From Rhizomys pruinosus (lineage: Eukaryota; Chordata; Mammalia; Rodentia; Spalacidae): DNA of 64,000 nt. The DNA is taken from NCBI GenBank assembly GCA_009823505.1, contig VZQC01006250.1, positions 910,778 through 974,777 on the forward strand, written 5' to 3'. A program made the position numbers and the translations under genes. The notes under the pieces are model-generated. The model saw only the letters and a list, made by a program, of their open reading frames with translations. It had not been told where the DNA came from and made no database searches. Shown one piece after another: positions 1 through 10,437 of the stretch (position 1 is the stretch's first letter; every line of letters starts with the position of its first letter).

Positions 1-230
1 TGTCCCAGGGCCTTGATCAGTGCCCAGTGCCTCCTTTAATTTTTCTTCTGGATTCTTGGAATGGTTTCCCCATGTCTCCTCAGAAGCACCAGCATCATTA
101 TGATCATCCTTCATGGAATAGCTGAGCTCCGGCTTTGCAGGGCTTGCTCCTTGATCTCAGGTCCTGGAAACACCAATGTCTTTCCTTTGTGTCTACGGCT
201 ATACATAATAGTTGTTCCCCACACTTATTC
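1..230. other. Unassigned DNA at window start
   Basis: I see no recognisable repeat or gene in this stretch. Short open frames are present but lack any family signature. Confidence 0.4.
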
Positions 231-541
231 CAAGTCAAAATCTGAAATGCTTCAGAATTTAAAACTTGAGTTCTGATGTGACATCACAAGTGGAAGATTC
301 CATGCATGACCTCATCTGATAGGACAGTCAAAATGCAGGTGCACTGAAAATACTGTATAAAATGAGCTTCAGCCAACATGTTGAAAATTTATGCAAAACT
401 TAAATGGTTTTCACATACATATTTGTCCTGTACCAAAGACGTTTCATTGTATACATATGAGTACTTCAAAATGTTGAAAAATCTCCAATCTGAAGTATTC
501 CTGGTCTTGAGTCTTTCACATGGAATACTCAAGCCTGCATC
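231..541 (+). mobile_element. Ancient DNA-transposon-like repeat (family not assigned)
   Basis: The stretch has the order of motifs of an old mammalian interspersed repeat: a 'caaaatctgaaatgcttcag' block, a 'gtggaagattccatgcatga' block, 'gcaggtgcactgaaaatact', then 'ccaatctgaagtattcctgg' and 'ggaatactcaagcctg'. I remember a human repeat with this motif order, probably a nonautonomous DNA element, but I cannot name the family. It is heavily diverged, as expected of a pre-rodent insertion. A second copy in the same orientation lies at 17086-17290. Confidence 0.5.
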
Positions 542-870
542 TCTGGATTACCGAGGTATCATGTGTGCTTGTTAAGTTCCAGCATATATAGGACAAAGTG
601 CTTGTATTGAAGTCTCTCTGTGGAATAAAGTAATCTGATTTTAGTTTTCTAGATTGGACTCTTCCAGTAAAATGTAAGCCATTGTACAAATACAGTACAT
701 TTAGTTTATGAATGATAAGTATTGTTTTTTAACCTTTTTAGCTGATTGCCCTACAAAAATGCTCCTTAGTTCAGAAAGCTACACATATCTAAGCAAAAAG
801 TAAATATTTTTTTGTTTCACTGCAGCTTTCAAAATTGATATACTAATAGAACTAAAAAAATAAAAGACCC
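542..870. other. Unassigned AT-rich DNA
   Basis: No gene or repeat is recognised here. The sequence is AT-rich with short T and A runs. Confidence 0.4.
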
Positions 871-1012
871 AAACTGAGGATGGTAGTACAGGTCTTTAAT
901 TTCAGCACTTGGGAGGCAGAGGCAGATCCCTGTGAGATCGAAGCCAACCTGGTTTGAATAGTGAGTTCCAGGCCAGCTGGGGCTACATAGTGAGACCCTG
1001 TTTTGAACAAAT
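871..1012 (+). mobile_element. B1 SINE
   Basis: This is a 7SL-derived B1 in the plus orientation. The conserved 'cagcacttgggaggcagagg' block and 'gtgagttccaggccagctgg' are present, followed by 'gagaccctgtttt'. It is diverged, for example 'ggtctttaatttcagc' in the Pol III box region, and has lost a clean A tail. Confidence 0.85.
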
Positions 1013-1155
1013 AAGAAACCCACTAAAAATTAGTCAACTATATTCATAAATGAAGGTCAGTTATTTATTGATGTGAACATTTTCTCCATAGGTTAGAAAG
1101 GTCAAATATAAATTGACCCATCATTCCCCTTTTGATTTGAAATCTGAAATCAGTT

Positions 1156-1304
1156 GTTTTTGTTATTTTGAGGCAGGGTCTCCTTGTAGCTCCAGCTGTC
1201 CTGGAACTCACTATGTAGAACAGGTTGGCCTTGAACTCACAGAGGTCCACCTGCCTCTGCCTCCCAAGTGCTGGGATTAAAGGCATGTGCTACCATGCCC
1301 AGCC
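1156..1304 (-). mobile_element. B1 SINE
   Basis: The minus-strand B1 reads on the plus strand as 'gaggcagggtctccttgtag' through 'ccaagtgctgggattaaagg'. It is flanked by an exact 11-bp target duplication TGAAATCAGTT at 1145-1155 and 1305-1315, which fixes its boundaries. Confidence 0.9.
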
Positions 1305-1403
1305 TGAAATCAGTTTTAATACAAGCAGTCTTATATTAATAGATTTTATAATCTAATCAGATCTTAATGTAAGCTCATATGCTTTGTTATAAAATTCAGT
1401 CCA

Positions 1404-1649
1404 GGGGCTGGAGAGATAGCCTAGCAGTTAAGAGCACCGACAGCTCTTGCAAAGGACTCGGGTTCAATTCCCAGCACCCACATGGCGGCTAAGAACCTCT
1501 GTAACTCCAATTCCAGGAGAACTCCAGATCCAGGGGAATCTGAGACCCTCTTCTGACCTCTGTGGCATTGCACAACATGGGTGCACAGACCTACATGCAG
1601 ACAGTATATTCATACACAAACAAAAATAAATAAAAAAATTAAAAAAAAA
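1404..1649 (+). mobile_element. B2-like SINE, 17-bp-duplication subfamily
   Basis: This tRNA-derived SINE begins 'ggggctggagagatagccta' and ends in an A-rich tail. It carries the internal tandem pair of about 17 bp ('ctccaattccaggagaa' then 'ctccagatccaggggaa') that marks the younger copies in this window. A target duplication ATAAAATTCA(G/A)TCCA lies at 1389-1403 and 1650-1664. The CpG positions of box B have decayed ('ggttcaattccc'), so it is older than the copies at 32.1, 39.2 and 44.0 kb. Confidence 0.9.
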
Positions 1650-1664
1650 TAAAATTCAATCCAA

Positions 1665-3225
1665 TAGTCATTAGTGACTTTCCTCTGTTTATTTCATGCC
1701 ATGAAATAGGGTCAACATTTGAGCTGTGGACCCATTCCTGTCTGTGGATGTACAAACATGCAGTGTATCCCACCCACAGATGTATCTCCCATACATAGGA
1801 TATTATACATACATAGGATGATACACACATTTAGCGTGTCCCACATACCTGAAGAGTGTCCCCCACATATGCAGGGCTGTGTCCCACATGCACACTCTTG
1901 TGCTCTGTTCCAGTCTGCAGTGTGTGTGTGTTCTACCTGTACAGCCCCTGTTCCTGGGCCAAATGCCCTCTGTCTTCCTGTGGTTATGTGGTCTCCATAC
2001 ATAGTAAAGCACATACCAGGGTACACTGGGGATCATTTATTAATGGCCATCTATTTCATTAAGTCACAGTTAGCTTCAGTTCAGGGTTTATTTTATTCTC
2101 TTTGCAAATCATGATCTGGACACTGCCATAGAATGGAGCCCTGGAGCATCAGTTGCTAGTTGTGGCTTTCTTTAATATGAAGGGAATAAGGTGATGATGA
2201 GCACAGGAGTGGAGAGCTCAAGCTGTTATACCCATCTGAGAGGTTGCAAGTTTCCTTGGGGGGGGGTAGGGATCCACGTATGCCTGTATCCCTGCAACGG
2301 GCCACGGATGAGGTAAACAGCCGCCTCCAGTACACTAATAGCAACGCATCATTGGGCCTTTGCATGCTGTCTGATGAATGTTGATAGATGATGTCTGTGA
2401 AGTGAGAATATGCTAGTTGGATGGAGTACACTGTCCCATGTCACCAAACCCATCTGACCTGGAGATCACTTTGGTACCCTCCAACAATAGTGGATGCTCC
2501 TATTGCTGATCTCTGGGGACACACTGAAAGTCACTGCAGTTCTGGGAGACAGAGCTTTTGGCTGAAATGACTTAGTATGGGAGAGCCCAAGAATGGTCCA
2601 GCTGTCTTTATGCCTAAGTGCTGAGTCTTTCAAGCAATTCCTTTTATTGTCCAGAGTTTCATGTGAGTAATGAAGGCTGTTTGCAGACAGCTGCTTCGAG
2701 GTTACAGCCCCGGCTGTAAAGCTGGCTAGGGTTGAGACTGCTGTGACTGATATTTTTACTAATGTTAGAATTTAATTGAAAATACTTAGTTTATTGGCAC
2801 TAGTTAATCCAATCTATTTTTTTCCTAGTTAAGGAACATGCCAAAAGCTGTAATTTGATCAGTTTTATGGGTACCAAAATAGATTTTGGCTTCAGGATAG
2901 TAGGAGGGACATAGATTTTATTCCCTTTCAAAATTGGCCTGACAGTTTAACTAGCAAAGTTAATAGAAATGAGAAGAAAGAAATTTCATTGGAAAAATTT
3001 GAAAAAGCTATGAAAATCCTGAGATGTTTTCACAGATTTGCTTGGGACAACTGTCTGTGGATCTTCAGCTCCTGGACAGAGGCTCTGGGCCACATCTCTG
3101 TGTCCTTGGTCCTCTGTCCAGCACAGTGGAGGTGTGGAGTCAGGGTGCTAACTGAGCCATCCTAAATAGCGAGGCAGAGTCCTTTCTCCCTTTGGTTCCA
3201 CAGCTAGTTGCTGGAAGCTGGTGTG
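1665..3225. other. Unassigned DNA; imperfect CATACATAGG/CCCACATGCAGG-type repetition at 1716-2030
   Basis: The first part contains loosely repeated 'cccacat', 'atacatagg' and 'gtgtccca' words, suggesting an old degenerate tandem array. The rest, to 3.2 kb, shows no repeat family or exon I can recognise. Several overlapping short open frames in the degenerate array are by-products of its composition. Confidence 0.4.
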
Positions 3226-3300
3226 GCATGTATGTGCATGTGTGTTTGCACATGTGTTTGTGTGTGCACACGCGCGTGTGCATGTGTGCGTGTCTGTGAT
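3226..3300 (+). repeat. Imperfect (TG)n/(CATG) purine-pyrimidine alternating tract
   Basis: An alternating TG/CA-rich run is interrupted by GCACACGCGCGTG. It is a candidate Z-DNA-forming simple repeat by composition. Confidence 0.8.
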
Positions 3301-3668
3301 GTCTAGTTTTCCCTAGAACACTCTAGAAGAGCACCTTTTTTCCATGTTAGAGCTGCTACCTTGCTTGCCCAGCTCATACTGGGTGGATTTTTACCAGTAA
3401 GCTTCTTTAGTCACTGTAACTAAAGTAATCCCCTTCTGAACTTCTCATACCCCTGCAAGACTCCCCTCTACGTCCCATCTATGTTTCTACCATGCTCCAA
3501 TAGAGATAGTACATGAGCTGAAGATCAGGGCTTTAACACATGGGTCTTTGAGACATTTAAGATCCAAACAACTGTGCTTCATTCAGCAGAGTTCAGTGCC
3601 CCATAGGCCAGGCTCTGACTGGGGCAGAGACTGTAGGTGATAAGCAGAGTCCCACCCACTTCCCTTAC
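3301..3668. other. Unassigned DNA
   Basis: I see no recognisable repeat or coding signal between the TG tract and the B1 that follows. Confidence 0.4.
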
Positions 3669-3684
3669 AAAACTGACCATGGAG

Positions 3685-3863
3685 CCGGTGTGGTGGCGCA
3701 CGCCTTTAATCCTAGCACTTGGGAAGCAGAGGCAGGCGGATCTTTGTGAGTTCAAGGCCAGCCTGGTCTACAGAGTGAGTTCCAGGACAGCTGGGGCTAC
3801 AGGGAGACCCTGTCTCAAAAAGACCAAAAAAAAAAAAAAAAAAAAAAAAAAACAACAACAAAA
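3685..3863 (+). mobile_element. B1 SINE with long A tail
   Basis: A well-preserved B1 ('ccggtgtggtggcgcacgcc' through 'gagaccctgtctcaaaaaga') is followed by a long A tail interrupted only by AAC units. Its target duplication AAACTGACCATGGAG is exact at 3670-3684 and 3864-3878. The intact tail and duplication indicate a fairly recent insertion. Confidence 0.95.
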
Positions 3864-4114
3864 AAACTGACCATGGAGTCACAGACCGAATATATGCATA
3901 CTTTAAAACTGAAAGCACACGAGCAGCCAAACAGCAAGCCAAGACTCTCTTGCAGAGATTACTGGGAATTGTGTGATCATCTGCCAGATAAGGAGAGGGT
4001 ACAAGGGAAGGCGGGTGGCGGCCTACAGCAGGCAGTGTAAGTCCATCTTGTTTCTCTGCTTTCAATGATTCTCACCCCTGGCCAGCTTGTAAAAATGTCT
4101 GCACACCAAACTCT

Positions 4115-4151
4115 CATTTTTTTAACATTTATTTATTTATTGATTGATTGA

Positions 4152-4189
<38 letters not shown>

Positions 4190-4350
4190 CTAGTACACAT
4201 GCGCCTGCTCTTGGTACATGTGTGGAGATCAGAAGACAACTTGCAGGAGTTGGTTCTCCCCTTCTACCATGTAGTTCTGGGGATCGAGCTCAGGGCACTG
4301 GGCTTGGCAGCAAGCGTCTTTACCTGCGGAGCCATCTTGTCAACCCTCCC
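4115..4350 (-). mobile_element. B3 SINE with (TG)n expanded in the tail
   Basis: On the plus strand it reads from a TTTA-rich start through a 34-bp TG microsatellite (4154-4187), then 'gtggagatcagaagacaact', 'ggggatcgagctcagg' and 'gcggagccatcttgtc'. This is the reverse complement of a B3 element. Confidence 0.8.
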
Positions 4351-5907
4351 TCCTTCTTTGATGTCAATTTGTGAGCATTTTAGTAAGATGACCCAGGGCT
4401 AAGTACCTACTCCAGCGCCATCAATCTGCAGTTTTCTTCAGCATCACCGCTGTCAACATGATCATTGTCACTACCAGTGCCACCTCCATGAGGCCTTTAC
4501 TCATGACGATGTTCCTGTGCATCTAAGATTCAGCTTAGCACCCTTCAGGCCACGCCCCCATCTTCCCCAGCTTTGCTGTTGCAGCATCTTTTGAAGAACA
4601 AATTGGAGCATTTAAAGCACTGTTGCCCAAATTCATGGCCAGGTCCATCTTGTGCAGTTCCTGACTTTATCACTTACTAAGTTTCAATCATATTTTCTCC
4701 TCTACTTTCATCAGAGACAAGGCAGATATTAATCACTAATAAAATACACACAATGTGTGATGGGCTTGACATTTCTGCTAAGAGGAAAGGAGCACCTCAT
4801 GAACACAGAGGTGCAATGGTTGCTTTTGTGGATCCTGAGACTTCAGGATTTTTTATTTCTATGAAGCACTGCAAGTGCTTTAATCAAAATCCCGTTACTT
4901 TAATGAAAATCACTCAAAATGTACTGGGCCCAGAGATCTACACTTGCAGTGAACACGCCTGTGTGAGGAAGTAGAGCAGGCACAGTGTGGGTGGTCCATC
5001 CAGTGGGGTGCCCTCTCAGACTGTTCAAAGGACTAGAGTTGGCTCCAGATCTTGGTTGAAACTCTGGAGGAAGTTCGGAGGGTGCAGGTGAAAGCCATAG
5101 GGGTCTGTCCCAGGCAGATTTCCCTTCCACCCCGTACAGTCTGCTGAGAATCAGCCTCCCACCTGCTGTGTAGATGGCCTGTGGGTTATCTCCTTGTAAT
5201 GGTGGTGACTGGTTGTATTTTCTGGAGGGACACAGAGGACACAAAATGCTGACTACCCACATTTCCCTTTTGGCGCAGGCACTTGGGGGGTGAGTAGCAG
5301 TCTAGCCGTGAATGTTTTTGGAAGGCCAGATTTTGGGATTTTTCTGCAAAGATGTTTGGAGGTGTTTATGGCGAGTTGTCTGAAGGAAACACTTGGAGGC
5401 TGCCTTGCTGGAATCTGGTGTTATTTTACCCTAATGTAGGTCCTGGCAAAGGAAGCAATGACGTGAGCTGGTCGTGGCCTACCTCATTTCCTCTCAGATC
5501 ACATGATTTTCAGTATCTCCTCCTCCCCTTCTTTGAATCCCGAGCTTCAGTGGTCTTGGAGGGGCCCGTGGCTCAGGAGTGGACTGCACTGTCCTTGTCT
5601 CTGGGCTTTCTCCTTATCTTCTTCACCCCCATAGGCTGCTCTGCTGTGTGCTGGGAACTGCACTTCCTATGCTGCTGGTCCTCACTCTGTCAGGGGACCA
5701 TTCTTGGGGAGGAGGGCAGAGCCAGGCTGACCACCCACTACTGTGCGAATGTCTCCTTCAGTGGTTGGATTTAGCTTCCTTCATGAAATCTCCTGCGGTA
5801 TCATTCCAGTGAACTCTAGCTCCCAGGGTCTGACAACCCTCTGTTTCTCTAGCTAGGGCCTCTAGAAGCTTCTTGCTATTGCCAGGCCAGGATTGGTCCA
5901 GTTTGAC
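4351..5907. other. Unassigned DNA
   Basis: No repeat family or gene is supported in these 1.5 kb. An open frame of 140 codons (5352-5774, plus) has no domain, no splice context and no similarity I can recognise, and overlaps another open frame, so I treat it as chance. Confidence 0.45.
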
Positions 5908-5952
5908 TTTTTTATTAAAAAATATTTATTTATCTATTTATTTATCTATTTA

Positions 5953-5990
<38 letters not shown>

Positions 5991-6147
5991 CACGTGCCCT
6001 CATGGTGTCCCATGGAGAATGTGTGGAGGTCAGCGAACAACTTTTAGGAGTCAGATTTCTCCTCTCACAATGTGCCTTGAACTCAAGTTGTCAGGCTTGG
6101 TGGGCTTGGTGGCAAGCACCTTTACCCACTGACCCATCCGGCCAGCC
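5908..6147 (-). mobile_element. B3 SINE with (TG)n tail expansion
   Basis: This is the same architecture as the B3 at 4.1 kb: an AT-rich tail, a TG run (about 5956-5987), 'gtgtggaggtcagcgaacaa' and 'tttacccactgacccatccg'. Imperfect target duplications CCAG(T)TTGAC / CCAGTCTGAC lie at 5898-5907 and 6148-6157. Confidence 0.85.
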
Positions 6148-6157
6148 CCAGTCTGAC

Positions 6158-6657
6158 CACTCTACCACTGGTGACCTAACATCCTGCTTTTCTAGATTAC
6201 AGACTCAGGGCCCAGAGTTTTACTGGGTTCCTTTGCTACCAGTGTTTCCTGTCTTTGGGAACGCCATCCACACCACAGCTCTCGGATCTGTCTCTGCCTT
6301 ACCTAAGCCATCACGTAGTCCCTTGCTATACTATGGGCTGGGAGGACTTTTCTCTAGCAAATGTGGAAAGCATTAATGAGACAGTGGGGTCCGAAGGCAG
6401 CTGAGAAGATGAATGTGCTTGTTCTGCTTGGTCATTGGTCTTCCTCCTACTCCTGCCCTAAAACTGGATAAATGTTGAAACACATGTTCTTTTACTTCCT
6501 TAGCTAGACGAAGAAAAGTCTAGAGGAGACTGCGTGAAAAGTGGGGCTGAGGACAAATGTGCAGGAGTGGGACATACTACCCTCTTCCCGTGATACAGAT
6601 GTACGGGGGCCGAGGGCACCAGTCCACGAGCTGCTGCTTAGTCCTGTGCAGGAAACT
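6158..6657. other. Unassigned DNA
   Basis: I recognise nothing in this interval before the minisatellite. Confidence 0.4.
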
Positions 6658-7122
6658 GCACAGGTGTATGTACAGGTGGCTGTGTAGGTAGACATACAGG
6701 TAGCTGCACAAGAGGCTGTGCAGGTGGATGTACAGGTGGCTGTGCAGGTGTGTGTACAGGTGGCTGTGCAGGTGTGTGTACAGGTGGCTGTGCAGGTAAC
6801 TGTGCGGGTAGATGTATAGGTGGTTGTGCAGGTGGGCTACAGGTAACTGTGCAGGTAGATGTACAGGTGGATGTGCAGGTAGATGTACAGGTGGCTGTGC
6901 AGGTGGCTGTCCAGGTAGATGTACAGATGGCTGTGCAGGTGGCTGTGCAAATGGATGTACAGGTAGCTGTGCAGATGGCTGTGCAGGTGGCTGTGTAGGT
7001 AGATGTACAGGTGGCTGTGCAGGTGGCTATGCAGGTGGATGTGCAGGTGGATGTACAGGTAGCTGTATAGGTAGCTGTGCAGGTGGCTGTGCAGGTGGAT
7101 GTACAGGTGTCTGTGCAGGTGG
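6658..7122 (+). repeat. 12-bp-period minisatellite (CAGGTGGCTGTG-type)
   Basis: About 39 units of a 12-mer run in tandem. The main variants are CAGGTGGCTGTG, CAGGTGGATGTA and CAGGTAGATGTA. The period is a multiple of three, so several frames stay open on both strands (for example 6750-6998 plus and 6837-7154 minus). These are artefacts of the unit rather than genes. By hand I count 22 CAGGTG words, the E-box form bound by ZEB and SNAIL factors. Confidence 0.95.
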
Positions 7123-7928
7123 TCCTTTGATCTGGATAATGCAGAGACCCACATAAGAGATTGTATATCTTTGAAGGTAGAGTCTATCCTTGCCCTACCC
7201 TCTCCATTGCCATCTCTCTGTAACTGTTTCTTCTTTAGCCGATGTACATACTTTCCCCTAAAAGGCCATCAGTGATATGTCTTATGACCTGAGATCATTT
7301 AGAATAAGGACCATTATCCCCTGTTCTCTTGCAAGCAGATAAAGTATGCTGAGAAGGTGTACACAGCCCCATGGTCTCTTCCTAATGACATGTCTCATGG
7401 AGATGAAGGCTGAGAAGTGGGCCAGTACATATGGTCTCATTAGGCTGTGGTGCATCTGGAAGTACAGTCCTGCTGTGCTCCCAGCAAGAAAAGACAGGCA
7501 ACTTTAGGAGGTGGCCTGGTGTCACTAACAAAAGGATGGCCCTTTTCCTGCTCCAGGACAAGGTGCTTTAAGGCCTTATCTAAGGTTCAAACAGTTATTT
7601 GGTCTGTGGCAGGATCCACCATTACCACAGCTTGCAAGTTCAAGGTTTCCACCAGCATTTAACACTTCCTTTCCAAGGAATTTGGAAAGATAGTGCTACT
7701 TGCATCATGTTGCTAAATTGCAGCTATGGAAATGGAGGCCTGGCCTTAAGCGTGACTAATGAGCCTTCGTTTGGGAGCTTGATGGATGGACTGATCCAAA
7801 CCTGGAAGCGGAATGGAGAATGGGAAGGGAACATGTCTAGGCACTAACAGAGCTAGAAGACCAGGCTGGCTCTGACTCTGACATGATATTAACACTGACA
7901 TCCAAATCCAGCATTGTCAGTGACTGTG
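7123..7928. other. Unassigned DNA
   Basis: No repeat or gene is recognised. Short open frames exist without family features. Confidence 0.4.
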
Positions 7929-8290
7929 TTAGTCACCTTTCTGTTCTCATAACAAATATCTGAGAGAAATCAGCTTATAGGGTGAATGTATTTATTTTGG
8001 TTCACAGATCTGGAGGCTTCAGTTCATCAGCTTTGCTGCTTTGGGCCTAGGGAAGTATTCATAGTAAGGGTGCCTGGCAGGGAAAGCCTGCTCACTTCAT
8101 GGCAGAGCGTGGAAAAAGGGGGGAGAAATAAGGCAACCTCTTCTGAGGACATGTCTCCAAGACCTCAAACCTCTGCCTAGACCATTCCCTAAAGGCTCCA
8201 GAACACTGAAGGGCTTCATGGGTTGGGAACCAAATCTTCAACAGATCAATCTTTTGGGAACATTCCAGATCCAAACTAAAGCAAGTTCCA
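7929..8290 (+). mobile_element. Old interspersed repeat resembling a rodent MER/URR-type element (family not assigned)
   Basis: The start 'tgtgttagtcacctttctgt', followed by 'tttattttggttcacagatc' and 'ggaggcttcagttcatcag', matches the general layout of old repeats containing 'ttggctcacagtttcagagg'. A related, diverged stretch is at 9340-9660. I am not sure whether it derives from an LTR or from a DNA transposon. Confidence 0.35.
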
Positions 8291-8404
8291 AAGCCTTTTC
8301 CCTGATTAGAGTTCAGTAAGCATTTAATGAACAATGCCTTGCTCCAGGCAATTTACCAGGTACTTGGGACATTGCTGGAAAAACAGATAAAGTACCTGAC
8401 TTCA

Positions 8405-8436
8405 TGAGGAGAGAGAAAGAGAGAGAGGAAGGGAGG

Positions 8437-8487
<51 letters not shown>
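8405..8487 (+). repeat. (GA)n purine tract
   Basis: A pure purine strand of GA repeats with GGGA and AAAG interruptions spans about 80 bp. Confidence 0.95.
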
Positions 8488-8493
<6 letters not shown>

Positions 8494-8865
8494 ATGTGGG
8501 GTCCGTACACCTTTCCCTATCAAGGGACAACTAGTAAACCCTTTAGCCTTTGTAACCAACCTAAATAGCTCTTCCATGCAACAGAAGCTGTTAAAGCATC
8601 CTTCTTGGTCCTAGCTATGGTTTTCTTCAAATACCATCCCTGGCCCTTAAAGATGGAGGTATGATGGGATCGTTGCTTCCCAGGCTACCTGTGGTGATGG
8701 GCTGCTGTGGGATTTTTATTTCAAATATGTGACATGCTAATAGTTTTATAAAATACAGTAAAGTGAGTTAACAGATATAAATGAAGATGTACAACACACA
8801 AACATAATTATTTTACCACTAGATCAAAGGCATGAAGATACCCTGCAAATCGCTAAAGGGTAAAT
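8488..8865. other. Unassigned DNA
   Basis: No supported feature is present between the two simple-sequence tracts. Confidence 0.4.
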
Positions 8866-9066
8866 AGCTTTCTCTCTTGCTCTTCCTCCCCCACCTTTAT
8901 CTTTTTTTCTGCTCTCTTCCTCCTCCTCCTCCCTCTCTTCCCCCTCCCCCTTCTCCTCCTCTTCCTCGTTCTCCTCCCCCTTTTCTCCTGTTCCTCCTCC
9001 TGTTCCTCCTCCTCTTTCTCCTCTTCCTCTTCCTCCTCCTCCTCCTCCTCCTCCTCCTCCCCTCTC
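8866..9066 (+). repeat. ~200-bp polypyrimidine tract ((TCC)n/(TTCC)n)
   Basis: The plus strand is almost entirely C and T, ending in an uninterrupted (TCC)n run near 9028-9060. It produces open frames of Pro/Leu/Ser on one strand and Gly/Arg/Glu on the other, which are compositional artefacts. Long mirror-like homopurine-homopyrimidine DNA can form triplex (H-DNA) structures. Confidence 0.95.
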
Positions 9067-9934
9067 CACTTAGTAGGTCAGCACCAGGCCAGGAAGAGGG
9101 CAGTGGCATGTGGCCTTAGCTTTAGTTATCTTTGTTGTGACTGGTTCTTCAGGCAAAACAAAGCCAATAAACCAAGCCATCAGGATGTGGCTAACTGTGT
9201 TTCATACTACTGAAAAAGTATGACATGTGCATGGAAAGAGGAGTAGTTAAAGATAAATCTTGTACCATCACATTGAATTGGGCATACTGTGGTAAATTCA
9301 TGGATTTTAGTGCATACAGATAGAAATAAAGTAAGATGCATGTGTCTATTATGATGCAAAAGAAGGAGTTAGTTTGGGTCACGGTTTCAGGGGATGGCCA
9401 TCCTTCATGGCAGAGAAGGCACAACCTCTCCTCTTGGTGCTGGGAGCAGTTGAATGGCTTGCTCATATCTTGGTGGATCAGCAAGCAGAATGATCTATAC
9501 TGGATTTGGATGTTGGCCTATCCTTTAAGGCCCATTCTTCGTGGCCCGTGTTTGCTAGTGAGGCCCCATGTCACAGAGCTTCTACAGCCTCTCCAATATG
9601 GCATCACCAGCTGGGGACCAAGTTTTCAAACATAAGAGCCTATGGGTGACATTTACATTTAAACCTTAATAGTTTGCATGTGTACATAGATTTCCTAGCT
9701 CTGTGCTAGAAAGACTGGAAACATTGGAACCCTAGTAACAGTGAAGAGCCCCAGCACCCATGCCATACTCCACTTAAAGGAGCCAGGGCTCTTGGGAGAC
9801 AAGGCTGACTCCAGGCTTGGACAGAAAAAATAGATTAGCCTCGAGAATTTGGTTTAGACAAGAAAGTATGGAAGTGCTCAAATGAGAAGCACTGGCCAAA
9901 TGGGATATTTATGCATCAAAATAGTGATGGTCAT
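9067..9934. other. Unassigned DNA; 9340-9660 resembles the old repeat at 7.9 kb
   Basis: The segment 9340-9660 contains 'gtttgggtcacggtttcagg' and 'catccttcatggcagagaag', the same kind of motif order as 7929-8290. The remainder is unassigned. Confidence 0.35.
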
Positions 9935-9948
9935 AGTTTGTAACCTTT

Positions 9949-10168
9949 AGAAAATATTTGATTTATTTTACGTGTACCTGTATTGCCTGCATATGTCAGT
10001 TCCCTCATGTCATGCAATGCCTATGCACATCAGAAGAGGGCGTCAGATCCCCTGGTACTGGAGTTACAGAGGATTGTTAGCCATCATGTAGGTGCTAGGA
10101 ATTGACCTAAGTCCTCTGCAAGAGTAGCCAGTGCTCTTAACTGTTGATCTGAGCCATCTCTCCAGCCT
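9949..10168 (-). mobile_element. B2-like SINE (older, no 17-bp duplication)
   Basis: On the plus strand it runs from 'tttattttacgtgtacctg' to 'gagccatctctccagcct', a reversed B2-like element. Between 'ggtactggagttacag' and the box region only one copy of the CTCCAGTTCC unit is present. It lies between the first and second of three copies of AGTTTGTAA(C/T)CTTT (9935-9948 and 10171-10184). Confidence 0.85.
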
Positions 10169-10208
10169 GCAGTTTGTAATCTTTTTTTTTTTTTTCTTTT
10201 TTTTGTTT

Positions 10209-10421
10209 ACCACTCAGACTGCGTTCTCTCCCTCTACTCTCCCGAAAGAGAGAAGAACGATCATCAATGGCAGTGGCAGTTGCAGTAAAGCAGCACCAAG
10301 AGCCGGCTTCACGCTCAGGAGAGAACGCTACGTCTCTTCCTTGTGGTTTCTGGTACTCTACACAGTCAGAGAAACTTCTCTAGTCACATACTATAGACAT
10401 GATCCCTGAAAGTAGAGTCTT
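10209..10421 (-). pseudogene. Snord3 (U3) pseudogene: Full-length U3 snoRNA retropseudogene (A-tailed, with target duplication)
   Basis: Read on the minus strand, this 213-base stretch starts 'aagactctactttcaggga' and ends 'gcagtctgagtggt', matching U3 small nucleolar RNA nearly end to end (about 217 nt in human). U3 guides early pre-rRNA cleavage in the nucleolus. Landmarks in order are the box A region 'gatcatgtctatag', 'tcctgagcgtgaagccggct', box C' 'tgatgatcgttc' and terminal box D 'gtctga'. An A tail follows on the minus strand (T-rich 10182-10208). The copy is flanked by GCAGTTTGTAA(T/C)CTTT at 10169-10184 and 10422-10437. The tail and duplication show insertion of a reverse-transcribed RNA by L1 machinery. 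There is no own promoter, so it is almost certainly non-functional. Confidence 0.93.
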
Positions 10422-10437
10422 GCAGTTTGTAACCTTT

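Noticed and set aside
5352..5774. 140-codon open frame on the plus strand
   Set aside because: No recognisable domain or splice context, an overlapping open frame in another phase, and low-information composition; treated as chance.
6750..7156. Long Cys/Gly-rich and Val/Gln-rich frames
   Set aside because: They are the stop-free translations of the 12-bp minisatellite unit; both strands are open, which marks an artefact.
10209..10421. Functional U3 snoRNA gene
   Set aside because: A tail and target duplication show it is a retrocopy; substitutions are scattered along the RNA and no snRNA-type promoter is evident.
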